Source: Pontiellaceae bacterium B1224
GTDB taxonomy: Bacteria; Verrucomicrobiota; Kiritimatiellia; Kiritimatiellales; Pontiellaceae
Length of the DNA stretch: 64,000 nucleotides
Direction: 5' to 3'
Assembly (NCBI GenBank): GCA_029432815.1
Contig: JAROBA010000017.1
Location: forward strand, 50,780-114,779
Shown here: piece after piece, positions 51,547 to 61,172 of the stretch
Position numbering within the stretch: position 1 is the first letter of the stretch
Layout of the letters: each line of letters opens with the position of its first letter
Made by a program: the position numbers and the translations under genes
Notes under the pieces: model-generated
Told to the model about the DNA's origin: nothing
What the model saw: the letters and a program-made list of their open reading frames with translations, nothing else
Databases searched by the model: none

Positions 51547-52776
51547 AATTAAGTCCTCTAAATTCAGTTCTTCCTGAGAGCCTTCGGCCATATCTTTAAC
51601 GGTTACGATGCCCTTCTCAATTTCATCATCGCCGCGTATGATCACTTTGGCAGCTCCCGAACGGTTGGCTTTACGCATCTGGGCTTTCATGCTTTTATTT
51701 GCCAATTCCATACCGCAGCGAATCCCTTTTGCGCGCAGTTGAGCGGCCAGCTTCATATTTTCAGCAAGCGCCGCGTCCCCGAGCGATACCAGCCAGAGGC
51801 CGCCTTCCGGAGCAAACTTTCCACCGGTAATCCCGCAGGCTTCCAGCGCCATGATGGCTCGTTCAAATCCAACGGCAAACCCGACACCGGGTATGGCTTT
51901 TTTGCCGAGCGCAATTTCATAGCGCCCGCCACCGGCCAGCGCATCCTGCGCGCCGAGAGCTGAATGACTGATTTCCCATACCGTGTGAACATAATAGTCC
52001 AATCCACGGATCAGCTTCGGATTCACGGTCACATCAATGCCCATATTTTCCAATGCCTGAATAACCTGATCGAGATAAGCGCGCGAGGCGTCGCTCATAA
52101 ATTCAATGGCGGAAGGAATCTGGTCGACGATCTTCTGGCAGCTTTCGTTCTTGCAGTCGATGACGCGCAGCACGTTTTCATCAATCCGGCGCTGGCAGTC
52201 TTCACATAAATCATTCAGATGCGGTTGTAGTGCAGCGCGCAAACCATCGGCAACCGGCTTTCGGTCGGAAGGCTCGCCGCGGGTGCTGACCTGGATTTTG
52301 GATCCTGTCAATCCCCAGGCATCCAGCAAGCTCTTCTGGAGCGCGATGGCTTCAGCATCAGCCAGCGGATTCGGTTCACCGGTGGCTTCAACACCCACCT
52401 GATGGAATTGACGCTTGCGACCGGCCTGCGGGCGTTCATAGCGGAACATCGGGCCGATATAGAAAACACGGGCATTCAGCCCCTCTTCCCCGCGCCCGGC
52501 CAAGTGCCGGATGGTTCCAGCCGTTCCTTCGGGTCGCATGGCAAGTTCGTGCTTGCTGGGCTTGAAGGAATACATCTCTTTTTTCACCACGTCGGTCGTA
52601 TCGCCGAGCGAACGCTGAAAAACCGAGAGTTTTTCGAGCACCGGAGTGCGCAGTTCTTCATAGCTATAGCTATTAAAGACGCTGCGCGCCCGTTCTTCCA
52701 TCATGCGCCAGAGATAAATCTCAGGCGCCTGAATGTCGGACATGCCCTGCAGGGACTGGAACTCGTTCGAAGCCAT
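51535..52776 (-). CDS. hisS: Histidyl-tRNA synthetase
   Basis: A 413-residue class II synthetase. QGMSDIQAPEIYLWRMME is the N terminus; RPEGTAGTIRHLAG, IGPMFRYERPQAGRKRQFHQVGVE (motif 2) and the HisA motif IRGLDYYVHTVWE are clear. A C-terminal anticodon-binding domain (WLVSLGDAALAENMKLAAQLR) follows. It starts 2 bp after the HU-like gene. The last codons lie in a heptad array. Confidence 0.98.
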   Translation of the reverse strand: MASNEFQSLQGMSDIQAPEIYLWRMMEERARSVFNSYSYEELRTPVLEKLSVFQRSLGDTTDVVKKEMYSFKPSKHELAMRPEGTAGTIRHLAGRGEEGLNARVFYIGPMFRYERPQAGRKRQFHQVGVEATGEPNPLADAEAIALQKSLLDAWGLTGSKIQVSTRGEPSDRKPVADGLRAALQPHLNDLCEDCQRRIDENVLRVIDCKNESCQKIVDQIPSAIEFMSDASRAYLDQVIQALENMGIDVTVNPKLIRGLDYYVHTVWEISHSALGAQDALAGGGRYEIALGKKAIPGVGFAVGFERAIMALEACGITGGKFAPEGGLWLVSLGDAALAENMKLAAQLRAKGIRCGMELANKSMKAQMRKANRSGAAKVIIRGDDEIEKGIVTVKDMAEGSQEELNLEDLIRDA

Positions 52777-52778
52777 TG

Positions 52779-53060
52779 CTATTCGCCGGTGATGCGCTCG
52801 CGCATAATTTTGCCGGGTTTGAACTTAACCACTTTGCGGGCAGGAATCGTCACAACATTTTCGGGTTTGTTCGGATTGCGACCGATGCGCTGCTTGCGCT
52901 CGCGTACTTCAAACACCCCGAAATTACGGAATTCAACGGTATCATCATTCTCTAAAGCTTCCACAATATAGTCGAGGCTCTTCTGAATGACCGCATAAAC
53001 ATCCTGCTGGATGAGGCCGGTTTCGTCTGCGATGCGCATTACCAAATCACGTTTCGTCAT
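52779..53060 (-). CDS. HU/IHF-family DNA-binding protein
   Basis: 93 residues. MTKRDLVMRIADETGLIQQDV, VEFRNFGVFEVRERKQRIGRNP and PARKVVKFKPGKIMRERI are family signatures, including the DNA-intercalating Asn-Pro (GRNPNKP). HU or IHF subunit cannot be told apart with certainty. AGGAG precedes the start. It leads the unit with hisS and aspS from a good promoter. Confidence 0.96.
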   Translation of the reverse strand: MTKRDLVMRIADETGLIQQDVYAVIQKSLDYIVEALENDDTVEFRNFGVFEVRERKQRIGRNPNKPENVVTIPARKVVKFKPGKIMRERITGE

Positions 53061-53131
53061 TTTGATGTATCTCCTTGAGTTATAGACGTTTCAATAAAGG
53101 TGAATTCCGTTTTCCAAAAAATGAATCACGG

Positions 53132-53159
53132 ATAATAGTCTGCCGCGTTTTTCGGTCAA
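53132..53159 (-). promoter_or_regulatory. Promoter of the HU-hisS-aspS unit
   Basis: On the minus strand TTGACC (53154-53159) and TATTAT (53132-53137) are separated by 16 bp. The start point would fall near 53125, about 65 nt before the HU start codon. Confidence 0.6.
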
Positions 53160-53196
53160 GCTAATCCTGTGATAATTAATGAATTAGATGAATTAT

Positions 53197-53841
53197 CTAA
53201 CGGGCTAAAATGTGGATGGCCAGAAATACCCAGAAGGCAAGGAAGCTGAAAATGGCCAGACTTTTGTTGAAGAGATAGAAATGGTCTTTTGGATCAATGA
53301 TAACAACAGTATCGCCAGCTTCCACCATCGAATGGGTACCCACTTTGACTTCCAGAATATTGCCCTTGCTGGGCGATTCTAATTCCGATGAATCCATGGC
53401 GATTTGCAGCTCGTTTAGTTTTGCACGCGATTCATCCATGGTTTTTTGTGCTACCTCGACACTCGCCTGAATATCCGCCAGTCCCTGATCCGAGGCTCCG
53501 TTCTTATTCGCATTCTTCAGGGCCAGTTCCATCATCTCATGCTTTTTCTTGGCTTCCGTGTAGGTTGATTTTGCGCTTTCAAATTCAGTCTCCATTTTAT
53601 CTGTGCGCAAGTTGGCAATCACTTGCCCCTCAGCAACGGAGTCATCTACTTCCACAAAAACATTTTCAACCGTACCGGGGAAATCGAATGAAGCATCCAC
53701 CGTCAGCGGATGCTTCTTCAACACCTTGGCAGAAGGATACCAGGCATCTTTCACCGCCCAGATGCACAGAAAGAAGAAGATGAACCCCAACACGAGGAAA
53801 TCGTTGGTACCTTTGATATTATATTTTCTTTTAGCCGGCAT
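53197..53841 (-). CDS. HlyD-like membrane protein with biotinyl-lipoyl fold and coiled coil
   Basis: 214 residues. An N-terminal helix (FLVLGFIFFFLCIWAV) and a C-terminal helix (LAIFSFLAFWVFLAIHIL) bracket an extracytoplasmic part. FPGTVENVFVEVDDSVAEGQVIANL and ILEVKVGTHSMVEAGDTVVII are the two halves of a biotinyl-lipoyl-like domain, split by a coiled coil (about 80-145). That is the architecture of membrane-fusion proteins, but the second membrane helix and short size are unusual, and no transporter gene is adjacent. Confidence 0.75.
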   Translation of the reverse strand: MPAKRKYNIKGTNDFLVLGFIFFFLCIWAVKDAWYPSAKVLKKHPLTVDASFDFPGTVENVFVEVDDSVAEGQVIANLRTDKMETEFESAKSTYTEAKKKHEMMELALKNANKNGASDQGLADIQASVEVAQKTMDESRAKLNELQIAMDSSELESPSKGNILEVKVGTHSMVEAGDTVVIIDPKDHFYLFNKSLAIFSFLAFWVFLAIHILAR

Positions 53842-53978
53842 TTAAATTACTCCAAATTCAACAAAAACAGGTTTACAAACAGATCTCCGCATGTCCATCC
53901 AGAAATTGAATCACGCCACATATGGTTCAAATGATGAGCACCCGGAAGGTTGAAAAATAAGAACGTTTAATGCTGGAG

Positions 53979-53993
53979 TTCCAAGCATTGGAA
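53979..53993. repeat. TTCCA-N5-TGGAA palindrome, intergenic
   Basis: Exact copy, core AGCAT. It lies in the 263-bp gap between the HlyD-like gene and the next gene, about 35 bp from a terminator. Confidence 0.85.
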
Positions 53994-54027
53994 AAACAGC
54001 TACAGAAGCACCTGTCGGGACACGGCC

Positions 54028-54063
54028 AAAAAAAGAACGTGCTTCCATCAGAAGGAAGCACGT
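54028..54063 (-). terminator. Terminator of the GH88 unit
   Basis: A 10-bp perfect stem (54037-54046 with 54054-54063) with a T-rich tail on the minus strand (complement of 54028-54034). It lies 42 bp beyond the 54105 stop. Confidence 0.9.
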
Positions 54064-54104
54064 GCAATTCATCGGTTTTAACAGAAGCTTTTCAACAGTT
54101 TCAC

Positions 54105-54908
54105 TTATGCTTCCGTTCCGTAAACTTCGAACTGGGTCAGGGCTGGGAACGGCGATGGCTCATCCGATTTGATCAGCTGTTCAAGCCGGATCCATTCAAC
54201 CGTCCGTTTTTCAAACGTGATGGTTTGGCCGGCTCCGGTTTTGATCAGGTCGCAGACCATGGTTTCGTTGTCGGAGAACCGCAGGGTAACCTGTTTCCAC
54301 CAGTTGTCATGGGGGAAGTCGGCCCGCAGGTAAATGGTCACTTTATCGATGGAAACCTCGCGCCCGAACTCGATGGTGATTTCGGCATCAGCTCGTTGGT
54401 TGATCCCCCACGACTGGTAGGGCCATTCACCGTGCGAACGGCTTTCCTTGACACCGTCAATCACGTTCCGGGCGGCAAACACCGACTCTTCACGCGTTTC
54501 GACGTTGGCATGCGCATGAGGGAAGTAAAACGTGTTGCTCTGCTGATCCATCACGTTAAGCGCCAGATTGCGATAGGAGTTGATCTCCTCATCCGTTGCG
54601 ACACGCACGCTGATCAGGTGGCGGTTTCCGGAGAACGGCTTCGGAGAATAGCAAATCCGCTTTTCACCGAACGGAATCGTGTACCAGGCAGAATCGCCTT
54701 TCACATAGACGAGTGCACTGCCAAGCGCATCGTCTGCCTGAAACATTAGAAAGCGACCGGATTCAGATGCTTCCAGAACAATGCTGTCTCCCTCCTGATA
54801 TTCAGAGGTATAGACCAGATTTACTTCATTTTCTGCGCTGCTCACGGCACCGGTGCTCATATCGGCACGCAGGAGTTTGAGGGTCAGCATAACGGGGTTG
54901 GTTTCCAT
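54105..54908 (-). CDS. Galactose-binding-fold (F5/8 type C-like) protein
   Basis: 267 residues, no signal peptide. The C-terminal part (about 115-265) has the jelly-roll pattern: NLALNVMDQQ, FAARNVIDGVKESRSHGEWPYQSWG, AEITIEFGREVSIDKVTIYLRAD and a final VEWIRLEQL then FEVYG. The N-terminal part (about 5-110) looks like another beta domain. It lies 11 bp after the GH88 gene and probably works in the cytoplasm with it. Not recognised to family level. Confidence 0.7.
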   Translation of the reverse strand: METNPVMLTLKLLRADMSTGAVSSAENEVNLVYTSEYQEGDSIVLEASESGRFLMFQADDALGSALVYVKGDSAWYTIPFGEKRICYSPKPFSGNRHLISVRVATDEEINSYRNLALNVMDQQSNTFYFPHAHANVETREESVFAARNVIDGVKESRSHGEWPYQSWGINQRADAEITIEFGREVSIDKVTIYLRADFPHDNWWKQVTLRFSDNETMVCDLIKTGAGQTITFEKRTVEWIRLEQLIKSDEPSPFPALTQFEVYGTEA

Positions 54909-54919
54909 AATAAATTCTC

Positions 54920-56122
54920 CTACCAGAAAAAGACGTCGTCGCCTTTAAGTTTGAACAGTGCTTCCATGTAGTAGTAGTCACCGTAGATGATTGAAATGTG
55001 TTGCTCGTTATTGAAATAGGCACCGCTGCACATGTTCACGATATTGTCCTGCTTTTCGCTGTAATCACATTTTTCTTTGTCCAGCACTTTCAGCAGTTTA
55101 AGAGCCGCCTGCATGTATTCGTCTTTTTCACCTTCTTCCACATACCTGGCCAGCTCGATGAATCCACAGGCGGCAATCGCCGCGGCAGTCGAATCTTCGT
55201 ACGCAGGCTCGGCAGGTTGCTGAAAATCAACCGGAATGACGCCGCTTTCCGGGATGTGATCCATAAAGTAACGGGCCACGCGTTTGGCGGTTTCGAGATA
55301 TTCCGGTTTTTTGGTGTGAATGTAACTCATCATGAAGCCATACAGAGCCCATGTCTGACCCCTGGTCCAGGCTGAGCCTTTCGCATAGCCCTGTCCTCGA
55401 TATGAATCCAGCTTTCCACCCACTTCGGGATCGAATTTGACGATGTGTTCACTGGAGCCATCGGGACGAATGAATGCATCAATCACAGTGTCCGCATGCA
55501 TCATGGCGATATGCTTGTATCGCGGATCCTTCGTTTCCTCGGAAGCCCAATAGAGCAACGGGATATTAAACATACAATCGATGATGGCCCATCCGCGGGT
55601 ATCCTCGTCGCCGACATCATCCCAGGCCCGGATAAAACGTCCGACCGGATTGAAACGGCCTGCCAGAAGATTGGCGGCATGCAATCCACGACGGCGTGCG
55701 TCCATATCGCCCGTAAGGCGGTAGTTGGCTACCGATGTGGGGAGCCACATGAAGCCTACGTCGTGATGAAGACCATGGAATGTATTAAAGCACTCGTCCA
55801 TCCATTCTTCGGACTTGCGGGCGATCGCCGCATATTTTTCGTCACCGGTTTCGTGGAACATCAGCCACAGCATGCCGCCCCAGAATCCATTGGTCCACCA
55901 CTGTAAACCATCGTCAACACGATAGTCGCCAACCCGCTTGTCAGTATGGACCCCGTTTTCGTCGGTCTTGTAGGGAATCTTGTCGGCCGATTTTTCGCTT
56001 ACCCACGCCATTTTCGTGGTGATCTTACCGATCGTTTCATCGACCCAAAGTCGGTCTTCCGGACTCAGCAGTCCTTTGATATCCTCGCGAGCTTCTGTTT
56101 CGCTCTTATTTGATGCATTCAT
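54920..56122 (-). CDS. Glycoside hydrolase family 88 (unsaturated glucuronyl hydrolase)
   Basis: About 400 residues. It releases 4,5-unsaturated uronic acids from oligosaccharides made by polysaccharide lyases. The (alpha/alpha)6-barrel shows WWTNGFWGGMLWLMF, HDVGFMWLPT (catalytic Asp region), GWAIIDCMFNIPLLYWAS and GSAWTRGQTWALYGF. ATG 56122 gives the usual GH88 length; the frame extends 69 codons upstream but without family similarity or a signal peptide. Its product would be channelled to KDG and the kdgK/kdgA pathway. Confidence 0.88.
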   Translation of the reverse strand: MNASNKSETEAREDIKGLLSPEDRLWVDETIGKITTKMAWVSEKSADKIPYKTDENGVHTDKRVGDYRVDDGLQWWTNGFWGGMLWLMFHETGDEKYAAIARKSEEWMDECFNTFHGLHHDVGFMWLPTSVANYRLTGDMDARRRGLHAANLLAGRFNPVGRFIRAWDDVGDEDTRGWAIIDCMFNIPLLYWASEETKDPRYKHIAMMHADTVIDAFIRPDGSSEHIVKFDPEVGGKLDSYRGQGYAKGSAWTRGQTWALYGFMMSYIHTKKPEYLETAKRVARYFMDHIPESGVIPVDFQQPAEPAYEDSTAAAIAACGFIELARYVEEGEKDEYMQAALKLLKVLDKEKCDYSEKQDNIVNMCSGAYFNNEQHISIIYGDYYYMEALFKLKGDDVFFW

Positions 56123-56514
56123 AAAATTAACCCAATCTTCTCCGAGACTCCGATGTCGAACCTCAATTCTTGTTAAAAAAGCCGCCCCAGTCATCACACT
56201 GGAGCGTATTTCCTGCTCCCGGCATTCCGCCTGATCGAATAAGTAACCGATCATCATTTTAAAGAAGTTTAACCGGACCCAACTCCAGCGAAACTCCCGG
56301 CAGAACCCCTTGCCTATTAATAGCCGCAAAACGTCAAATTAAATTCTTACACTCAACGCGACAGAAAAATTGCCAATGGTGAATTAGGTATACAGAATTA
56401 TTTCAAAGACCAAAGCCTGATCTTGGTTTCCTTGTAAAGCAATTGCGTATTTGGGCCGATTTCAATAACACATGCCCAAGTCCGAAACCGATCTTCCACG
56501 GGAATAAGGTATGG

Positions 56515-58032
56515 TTAATATTCCAGCACCGAACTCGGAGGAAGCGGCACGTCGTTCGCTTTGCGCCAACCGGCTAACTCTTTCAACATTGCCTGCGCCT
56601 TTTCAGGATTTACTGCAGCTAAATTCCGACTCTCTTTTAAATCCTGCTTCAGATTATAAAGCTCGACATTGCCCTCTTTCAGAAACTGAACCAGCTTCCA
56701 GTCGCCTTTGCGGATTACGGAACAGGGCGGGTCTTTATAGGTACTGGCAAGGTGCCAGAACAGGGATCTCTCCTTCAGAGGCATCCCTTCCATCAGTGGA
56801 ACGAGGCTGTCGCCATCCAACTTCCCTGCGTAATCGGAGACCCCGGCGAGCTGCAGAAATGTTGGAAAAAAGTCGAGTCCCTGAATCGGCATATCGCAGC
56901 GATCCGGCGCAACGGTTTCAGGCCAGTTGATCAGCGCCGGAACGCGCAGCCCCCCCTCATAGACATTCCCTTTGGCTCCCCGCAGGTTTTCGTTTCGGCT
57001 CTGCAATCCGTTATAACCATTGTCGGAAGTGAAGATTATCACGCTGTTCTCGCGAAGCCCTGCCCGATCGAGATAGTCGATGATCCGCCTAATATTGTCG
57101 TCGAGCGATTTAACCATCGTCGCATAAGCGGCAATCTCTTTTTTCTTTTTCGCCGCCCCCACCCCCTGTCCAGTTGATGGATCGCCCGGTTTTTCCATGA
57201 AGTGCGCCAGCAACTCATCGCTGCGCGGAACCGAGGGCCTGTGCGGCGCATAATAATGCAGGTTCACAAAGAAAGGCTCGTCTTTGTGCCGTTCCATAAA
57301 ATCAATCGCATCAGAGGTGAGCCGATCCGTCAGCCACTCATCGTTTTCCTTATCCACAATGAAGGGGTTTTTAAATGGGGCGACATAGCCGCCGCCCGGC
57401 GCACTGTAGCCCTTGTCATAACCGCGCGCCGGATCACCCCACCAGGTACCGCCCACGTTTTCGTGAAATCCGCGACCGACCGGATAATACTGTTGAATTT
57501 CCGGGGTCTGGTGCGCGGCAAGCCAGCTCAGGTCGCCATTTTTCGGCTGAGCCAGCTTTTTCTTCAACGGCAGCACGGTTTCCTCGTCGGGGTTTGGCCC
57601 AACGATATGCCACTTACCAAGATGGATGAGTTTATAACCCGCCTCGTTGAGCGGCTTCGCATACACCGGATGCTCCGCCCCGACCGTCCATTTGGAAAAT
57701 ATATTATCGTTGCTATTTCCCTTCTCCAGCACCGGCACGGTGTAGCAGCCCGTACGGAACGATTGTTTGCCGGTCAGGATGGCTGCACGCGACGGCGAAC
57801 AGGTCGGATACATATAGGCGTTGTTAAAAACCAGACTCTGTTCAGCCAATCGATCAAGATTCGGTGTCTCGAAATACTGACTTCCCATAAACCCGACATC
57901 CTGCATGCCCAGATCATCCGCCAGAATAAAAATTATGTTTGGTTTCTCTCTGTCGTCAGGCTCTGCCAGAACACCGCCCACCAAACACAGGGAAACGACA
58001 AATAGAGCGTTCCATTGATTACCGTATTTCAT
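56515..58032 (-). CDS. Secreted sulfatase (S1 family)
   Basis: 505 residues. A signal peptide (FVVSLCLVGGVLA) is followed by PNIIFILADDLGMQDVG (metal Asp39-Asp40). The formylglycine site is TCSPSRAAILTG (Cys78, CxPxR). HLGKWH and the later IFTSDNGYNG supply further metal and substrate residues. It hydrolyses sulfate esters on glycans; substrate specificity cannot be read here. It is one of two S1 sulfatases flanking a GH29, which suggests sulfated fucose-containing glycans. An anaerobic or FGE-type modifying enzyme must be elsewhere. Confidence 0.95.
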   Translation of the reverse strand: MKYGNQWNALFVVSLCLVGGVLAEPDDREKPNIIFILADDLGMQDVGFMGSQYFETPNLDRLAEQSLVFNNAYMYPTCSPSRAAILTGKQSFRTGCYTVPVLEKGNSNDNIFSKWTVGAEHPVYAKPLNEAGYKLIHLGKWHIVGPNPDEETVLPLKKKLAQPKNGDLSWLAAHQTPEIQQYYPVGRGFHENVGGTWWGDPARGYDKGYSAPGGGYVAPFKNPFIVDKENDEWLTDRLTSDAIDFMERHKDEPFFVNLHYYAPHRPSVPRSDELLAHFMEKPGDPSTGQGVGAAKKKKEIAAYATMVKSLDDNIRRIIDYLDRAGLRENSVIIFTSDNGYNGLQSRNENLRGAKGNVYEGGLRVPALINWPETVAPDRCDMPIQGLDFFPTFLQLAGVSDYAGKLDGDSLVPLMEGMPLKERSLFWHLASTYKDPPCSVIRKGDWKLVQFLKEGNVELYNLKQDLKESRNLAAVNPEKAQAMLKELAGWRKANDVPLPPSSVLEY

Positions 58033-58104
58033 ATTACAACTTCCTTAAATTGTATGAGTCACAATGAGATCTGACTGATATCCAGCTCTAGAAGGATTCA
58101 TGAC

Positions 58105-59538
58105 TCAATGCGGGTCCATCTCTCCCACCACCTGGAACGTACTGATCAACGGGCATGCAAGAGCACTCTTGATTTTCAGGCGAACCTTGTTTGTTGCAGG
58201 AATTTTCATCTTACGTTCCGACCCGTAGCCCGCAAGAATGATTCGTTTGTAACCGATACGTTCACCGGAAAACACTTCCGTCCATTCCCCATCAACCATG
58301 CACTCGATACTGTATGCTTCAACGCGCTGACCAAGCGGAATATATTCCTGCAGAATAAATCCATCAATCTCCTGAACACAGCCCAAATCCACTTCAATCA
58401 TTGCGGTCGTCACCGCATCATCCGTCGCGTAATAGGTTTCGAAATCGCCATCGGCAACCCGGTCCGCCGCGTATTCAGGTGCCTTGCCTCGCACACTTTC
58501 AGCAACAACCCTGACCTCCTTGCCGCGTGCCAGATCATTACTATGCAATTGGTCCACCCAGCCTTTGAAGATTTTCAGGCCCTCAACACTCTCGTCATCA
58601 ATCAACCCCTTCTGATTCGGCGAAAGATTCATCAGCGGCGTAACGCCGTGCCCGGTCGTCTGGAGATAGTACTCCTTGATTTCATTCAAACCGACCATCG
58701 ATTTGCCATTATGGAACCAGTTCCCCTGCAGCATTAAAGATGGTTCATTGGGATACCACAGCACACGCTCCCCGACCTTCACACGATATGATTGATCCGG
58801 AGCAACGCCGCCGTGCCTTCCCGGCCATGCGAGACAACGGTCGGAAAGATACTCAACCATCGTGCCGGAATCATAAACAACCGCATCCGGTTGTTCCTGC
58901 CGGATCAATTCGGCGATCTTCTTATAATCCATCTTCAGCTCTGCGGCATTAAACCCATCAAACCAATACTCATCAATCGGGCCATAGTGCGTGCTGATTT
59001 CCTTCAACTGATCATAATAAAAATCGCCGTAGGTCTCGTATTGATTTGAGCCAAACAGATCGTAGTTATCGTCGATAATAGAAATATAGAGCCCGAATGT
59101 GATCCCACCCTTGCGACAGGCCGCAACAAGCTCCTCAACCATATCACCCTCTCCATTCTGCCATGGCGCTAGTTCTACGGAGTGCTTTGTCGTTTTTGTT
59201 GGCCAGTTGCAGAACCCATCATGATGCTTGGTCGTGAAAACAATCCCGTCGAACCCGCCGATCCGGGCCGTTTCCACCCATTGGTTCGCATCAAAAAGCA
59301 CCGGATTAAACCGTTGCGGATCTTCTTCTCCATTCCCCTTGTGGTTCTGACTGGGATAAAAGGTTTTCATTCCGAAATGAATGAACATCTTATATTCGGC
59401 CTTATGCCACTTCAACTGAGCTTCACCCGGAACGGGTAAAAACGGTTCAGGCGGCAACACGCTGCCGCTTGCTTCCAGCAACGCCATTAGCGTCAGACAG
59501 GTCACAAAACAAATACATATTCCTGATCTCGATTTCAT
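58105..59538 (-). CDS. Alpha-L-fucosidase (GH29) with F5/8 type C-like domain
   Basis: About 477 residues. Signal peptide MKSRSGICICFVTCLTLMALL (first residues shown in part). The catalytic barrel has KMFIHFGMKTFYP, FTTKHHDGFCNW and YWFDGFNAAEL (the WFDG Asp as likely nucleophile). Residues about 350-477 form a galactose-binding-like domain (AADRVADGDFETYYATDD; IEVDLGCVQEIDGFILQEY). ATG 59538 starts the signal peptide; ten further upstream codons are not needed. It lies between two sulfatase genes. Confidence 0.93.
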   Translation of the reverse strand: MKSRSGICICFVTCLTLMALLEASGSVLPPEPFLPVPGEAQLKWHKAEYKMFIHFGMKTFYPSQNHKGNGEEDPQRFNPVLFDANQWVETARIGGFDGIVFTTKHHDGFCNWPTKTTKHSVELAPWQNGEGDMVEELVAACRKGGITFGLYISIIDDNYDLFGSNQYETYGDFYYDQLKEISTHYGPIDEYWFDGFNAAELKMDYKKIAELIRQEQPDAVVYDSGTMVEYLSDRCLAWPGRHGGVAPDQSYRVKVGERVLWYPNEPSLMLQGNWFHNGKSMVGLNEIKEYYLQTTGHGVTPLMNLSPNQKGLIDDESVEGLKIFKGWVDQLHSNDLARGKEVRVVAESVRGKAPEYAADRVADGDFETYYATDDAVTTAMIEVDLGCVQEIDGFILQEYIPLGQRVEAYSIECMVDGEWTEVFSGERIGYKRIILAGYGSERKMKIPATNKVRLKIKSALACPLISTFQVVGEMDPH

Positions 59539-59577
59539 AGCCTTTCTGCTTTCCACCTGCGAGGGCAAGAAGCTCTG

Positions 59578-60978
59578 TTAATAGCTGAGCACTCCGCCAA
59601 ATTTTGATTTCTGCCGATCGCTCTCCCACCATTCGCGTGGGCCTTCGGCCTCGATATCCGCCCAGAGCTTCAGAAGAATTACTTTCATCTCTTCCGTTTT
59701 TTCCGGCATTTTGGAAGCAAGATCATTTTCTTCCTTCCAGTCCTTGGAAATATTGTAGAGCTGAAACTTCGTGAGCGTCTCGTCGCCGACCAACTTCCAG
59801 TCGCCAATGCGCATGGCAACGCGCTGATCCGGCGGAGAAACGTGCGTGCGCCAGAACATGGGAATTTCGCGTTCGACCGGTTTTCCCGATAAAGCGGGGA
59901 TCATGCTGACGCCGTCGATGGTTCGATCCGTCGGCAGCGACAGGCCGGTGATGTCAAGCGCAGTGGAAAAGACATCGCTTCCAATCACAGGAACCTCGCT
60001 TACCGTTCCGGGCGCAACATGACCCGGCCAGCGGGCCAGACCCGGCACGCGGATGCCGCCTTCATATTCACTGCGCTTATTTCCGCGCAAGCCTCCGCTC
60101 GTACCACCATAGGCGGGAACAGGACCGTTGTCGGACGTGAAAAACACCAGCGTATTTTCACTTACCCCGGCCTCGTCGAGCGCATCCAGCACCATGCCCA
60201 GTCCATTATCCATCTGGGTGATATTCCCCATGTATTTGCTGTTTTCGTGCCCTTCATACAGAGATTGGAAACGCGGATCGGTGGCAATCTTTGAATGCGG
60301 CTCATGAAACCACACCGTAAGAACAAACGGCTTCTTCGGGTCATGTACATTTTTGAGCCAATGAATGGCTTCTCCGGCCACGAGTTGAGCCGAATAGCCT
60401 TCCAGCACGCCCACCGGTTCTCCGTTACGCACAAAGTTGTCCGGATTTTTGTGACTCGGTTCGGCATTGTTCTGGGTATACATCCAATAGTCGTAGCCAT
60501 GCTCGCCCGGCTGAGGAAAACCCGCCTTATTGAACTGATTCCTTGAGAGCAGGTGCCATTTACCAACATGACAGGTTTCGTAGCCGATCTCTTTCAGCAG
60601 CTCCGGATAGGTAATTTCGCTGGCCCGCAGATAGGCCTCGCCGTTACCGGACAAATGGCGGTAGACCCCGTTGCGATACGGCGTGCGCCCCGTCAGAATG
60701 GCCGAGCGTGAAGGCGAACATACCCCGCAGGCGGAATAGCACTGGGTCAGCTTCACCCCTTCCGATGCCAGCCGATCCATATTCGGCGTCTGGATCAGTT
60801 CATTGCCAAAAGTTCCGGAATCGCCCCAGCCCATATCATCGGCCACGACCACAACAATATTCGGTCGATCCTGCGCCTGCTGAACGGGCCCCTCCGCGCC
60901 AGCAGCAACCATTCCGGATGTGAGCGCAAAACCGGCTGTAAGAAAAATACCGACTGATTTAAACGCAATCTGTTTCAT
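59578..60978 (-). CDS. Secreted sulfatase (S1 family)
   Basis: 466 residues with signal peptide (SVGIFLTAGFALTSGMVAAGA). PNIVVVVADDMGWGDSG supplies the metal Asp pair (47-48). The formylglycine motif is CSPSRSAILTGRTPYRNG (Cys87). HVGKWHL and FFTSDNGPVPAYGGTSG are typical. The start is 9 bp from the GH29 gene downstream, so the two are cotranscribed. A palindrome copy encodes SKDWK near the C terminus. Confidence 0.95.
   Translation of the reverse strand: MKQIAFKSVGIFLTAGFALTSGMVAAGAEGPVQQAQDRPNIVVVVADDMGWGDSGTFGNELIQTPNMDRLASEGVKLTQCYSACGVCSPSRSAILTGRTPYRNGVYRHLSGNGEAYLRASEITYPELLKEIGYETCHVGKWHLLSRNQFNKAGFPQPGEHGYDYWMYTQNNAEPSHKNPDNFVRNGEPVGVLEGYSAQLVAGEAIHWLKNVHDPKKPFVLTVWFHEPHSKIATDPRFQSLYEGHENSKYMGNITQMDNGLGMVLDALDEAGVSENTLVFFTSDNGPVPAYGGTSGGLRGNKRSEYEGGIRVPGLARWPGHVAPGTVSEVPVIGSDVFSTALDITGLSLPTDRTIDGVSMIPALSGKPVEREIPMFWRTHVSPPDQRVAMRIGDWKLVGDETLTKFQLYNISKDWKEENDLASKMPEKTEEMKVILLKLWADIEAEGPREWWESDRQKSKFGGVLSY
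59735..59749. repeat. TTCCA-N5-TGGAA palindrome
   Basis: Exact copy, core GTCCT. It encodes SKDWK in the second sulfatase. Confidence 0.75.
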
Positions 60979-61114
60979 TATAAGAACTCCCTAATCTGCT
61001 TTTGATCCAGTCACGAAACAGAGTAGCTAATTCAGCCCGCTTTTCGTATCCCTATTATACACTACAGCGAATGAATTCCATTCCTCGCAGTGAATGCGAT
61101 TCATCCGAAAAACT

Positions 61115-61129
61115 TTCCAACCTTTGGAA
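61115..61129. repeat. TTCCA-N5-TGGAA palindrome, intergenic
   Basis: Exact copy, core ACCTT. It lies in the 194-bp gap upstream of the sulfatase-fucosidase unit. Confidence 0.85.
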
Positions 61130-61172
61130 CGTCTCTTTTGAAGTAGAACAAGCGCTCTGATCGACCGCAGGT

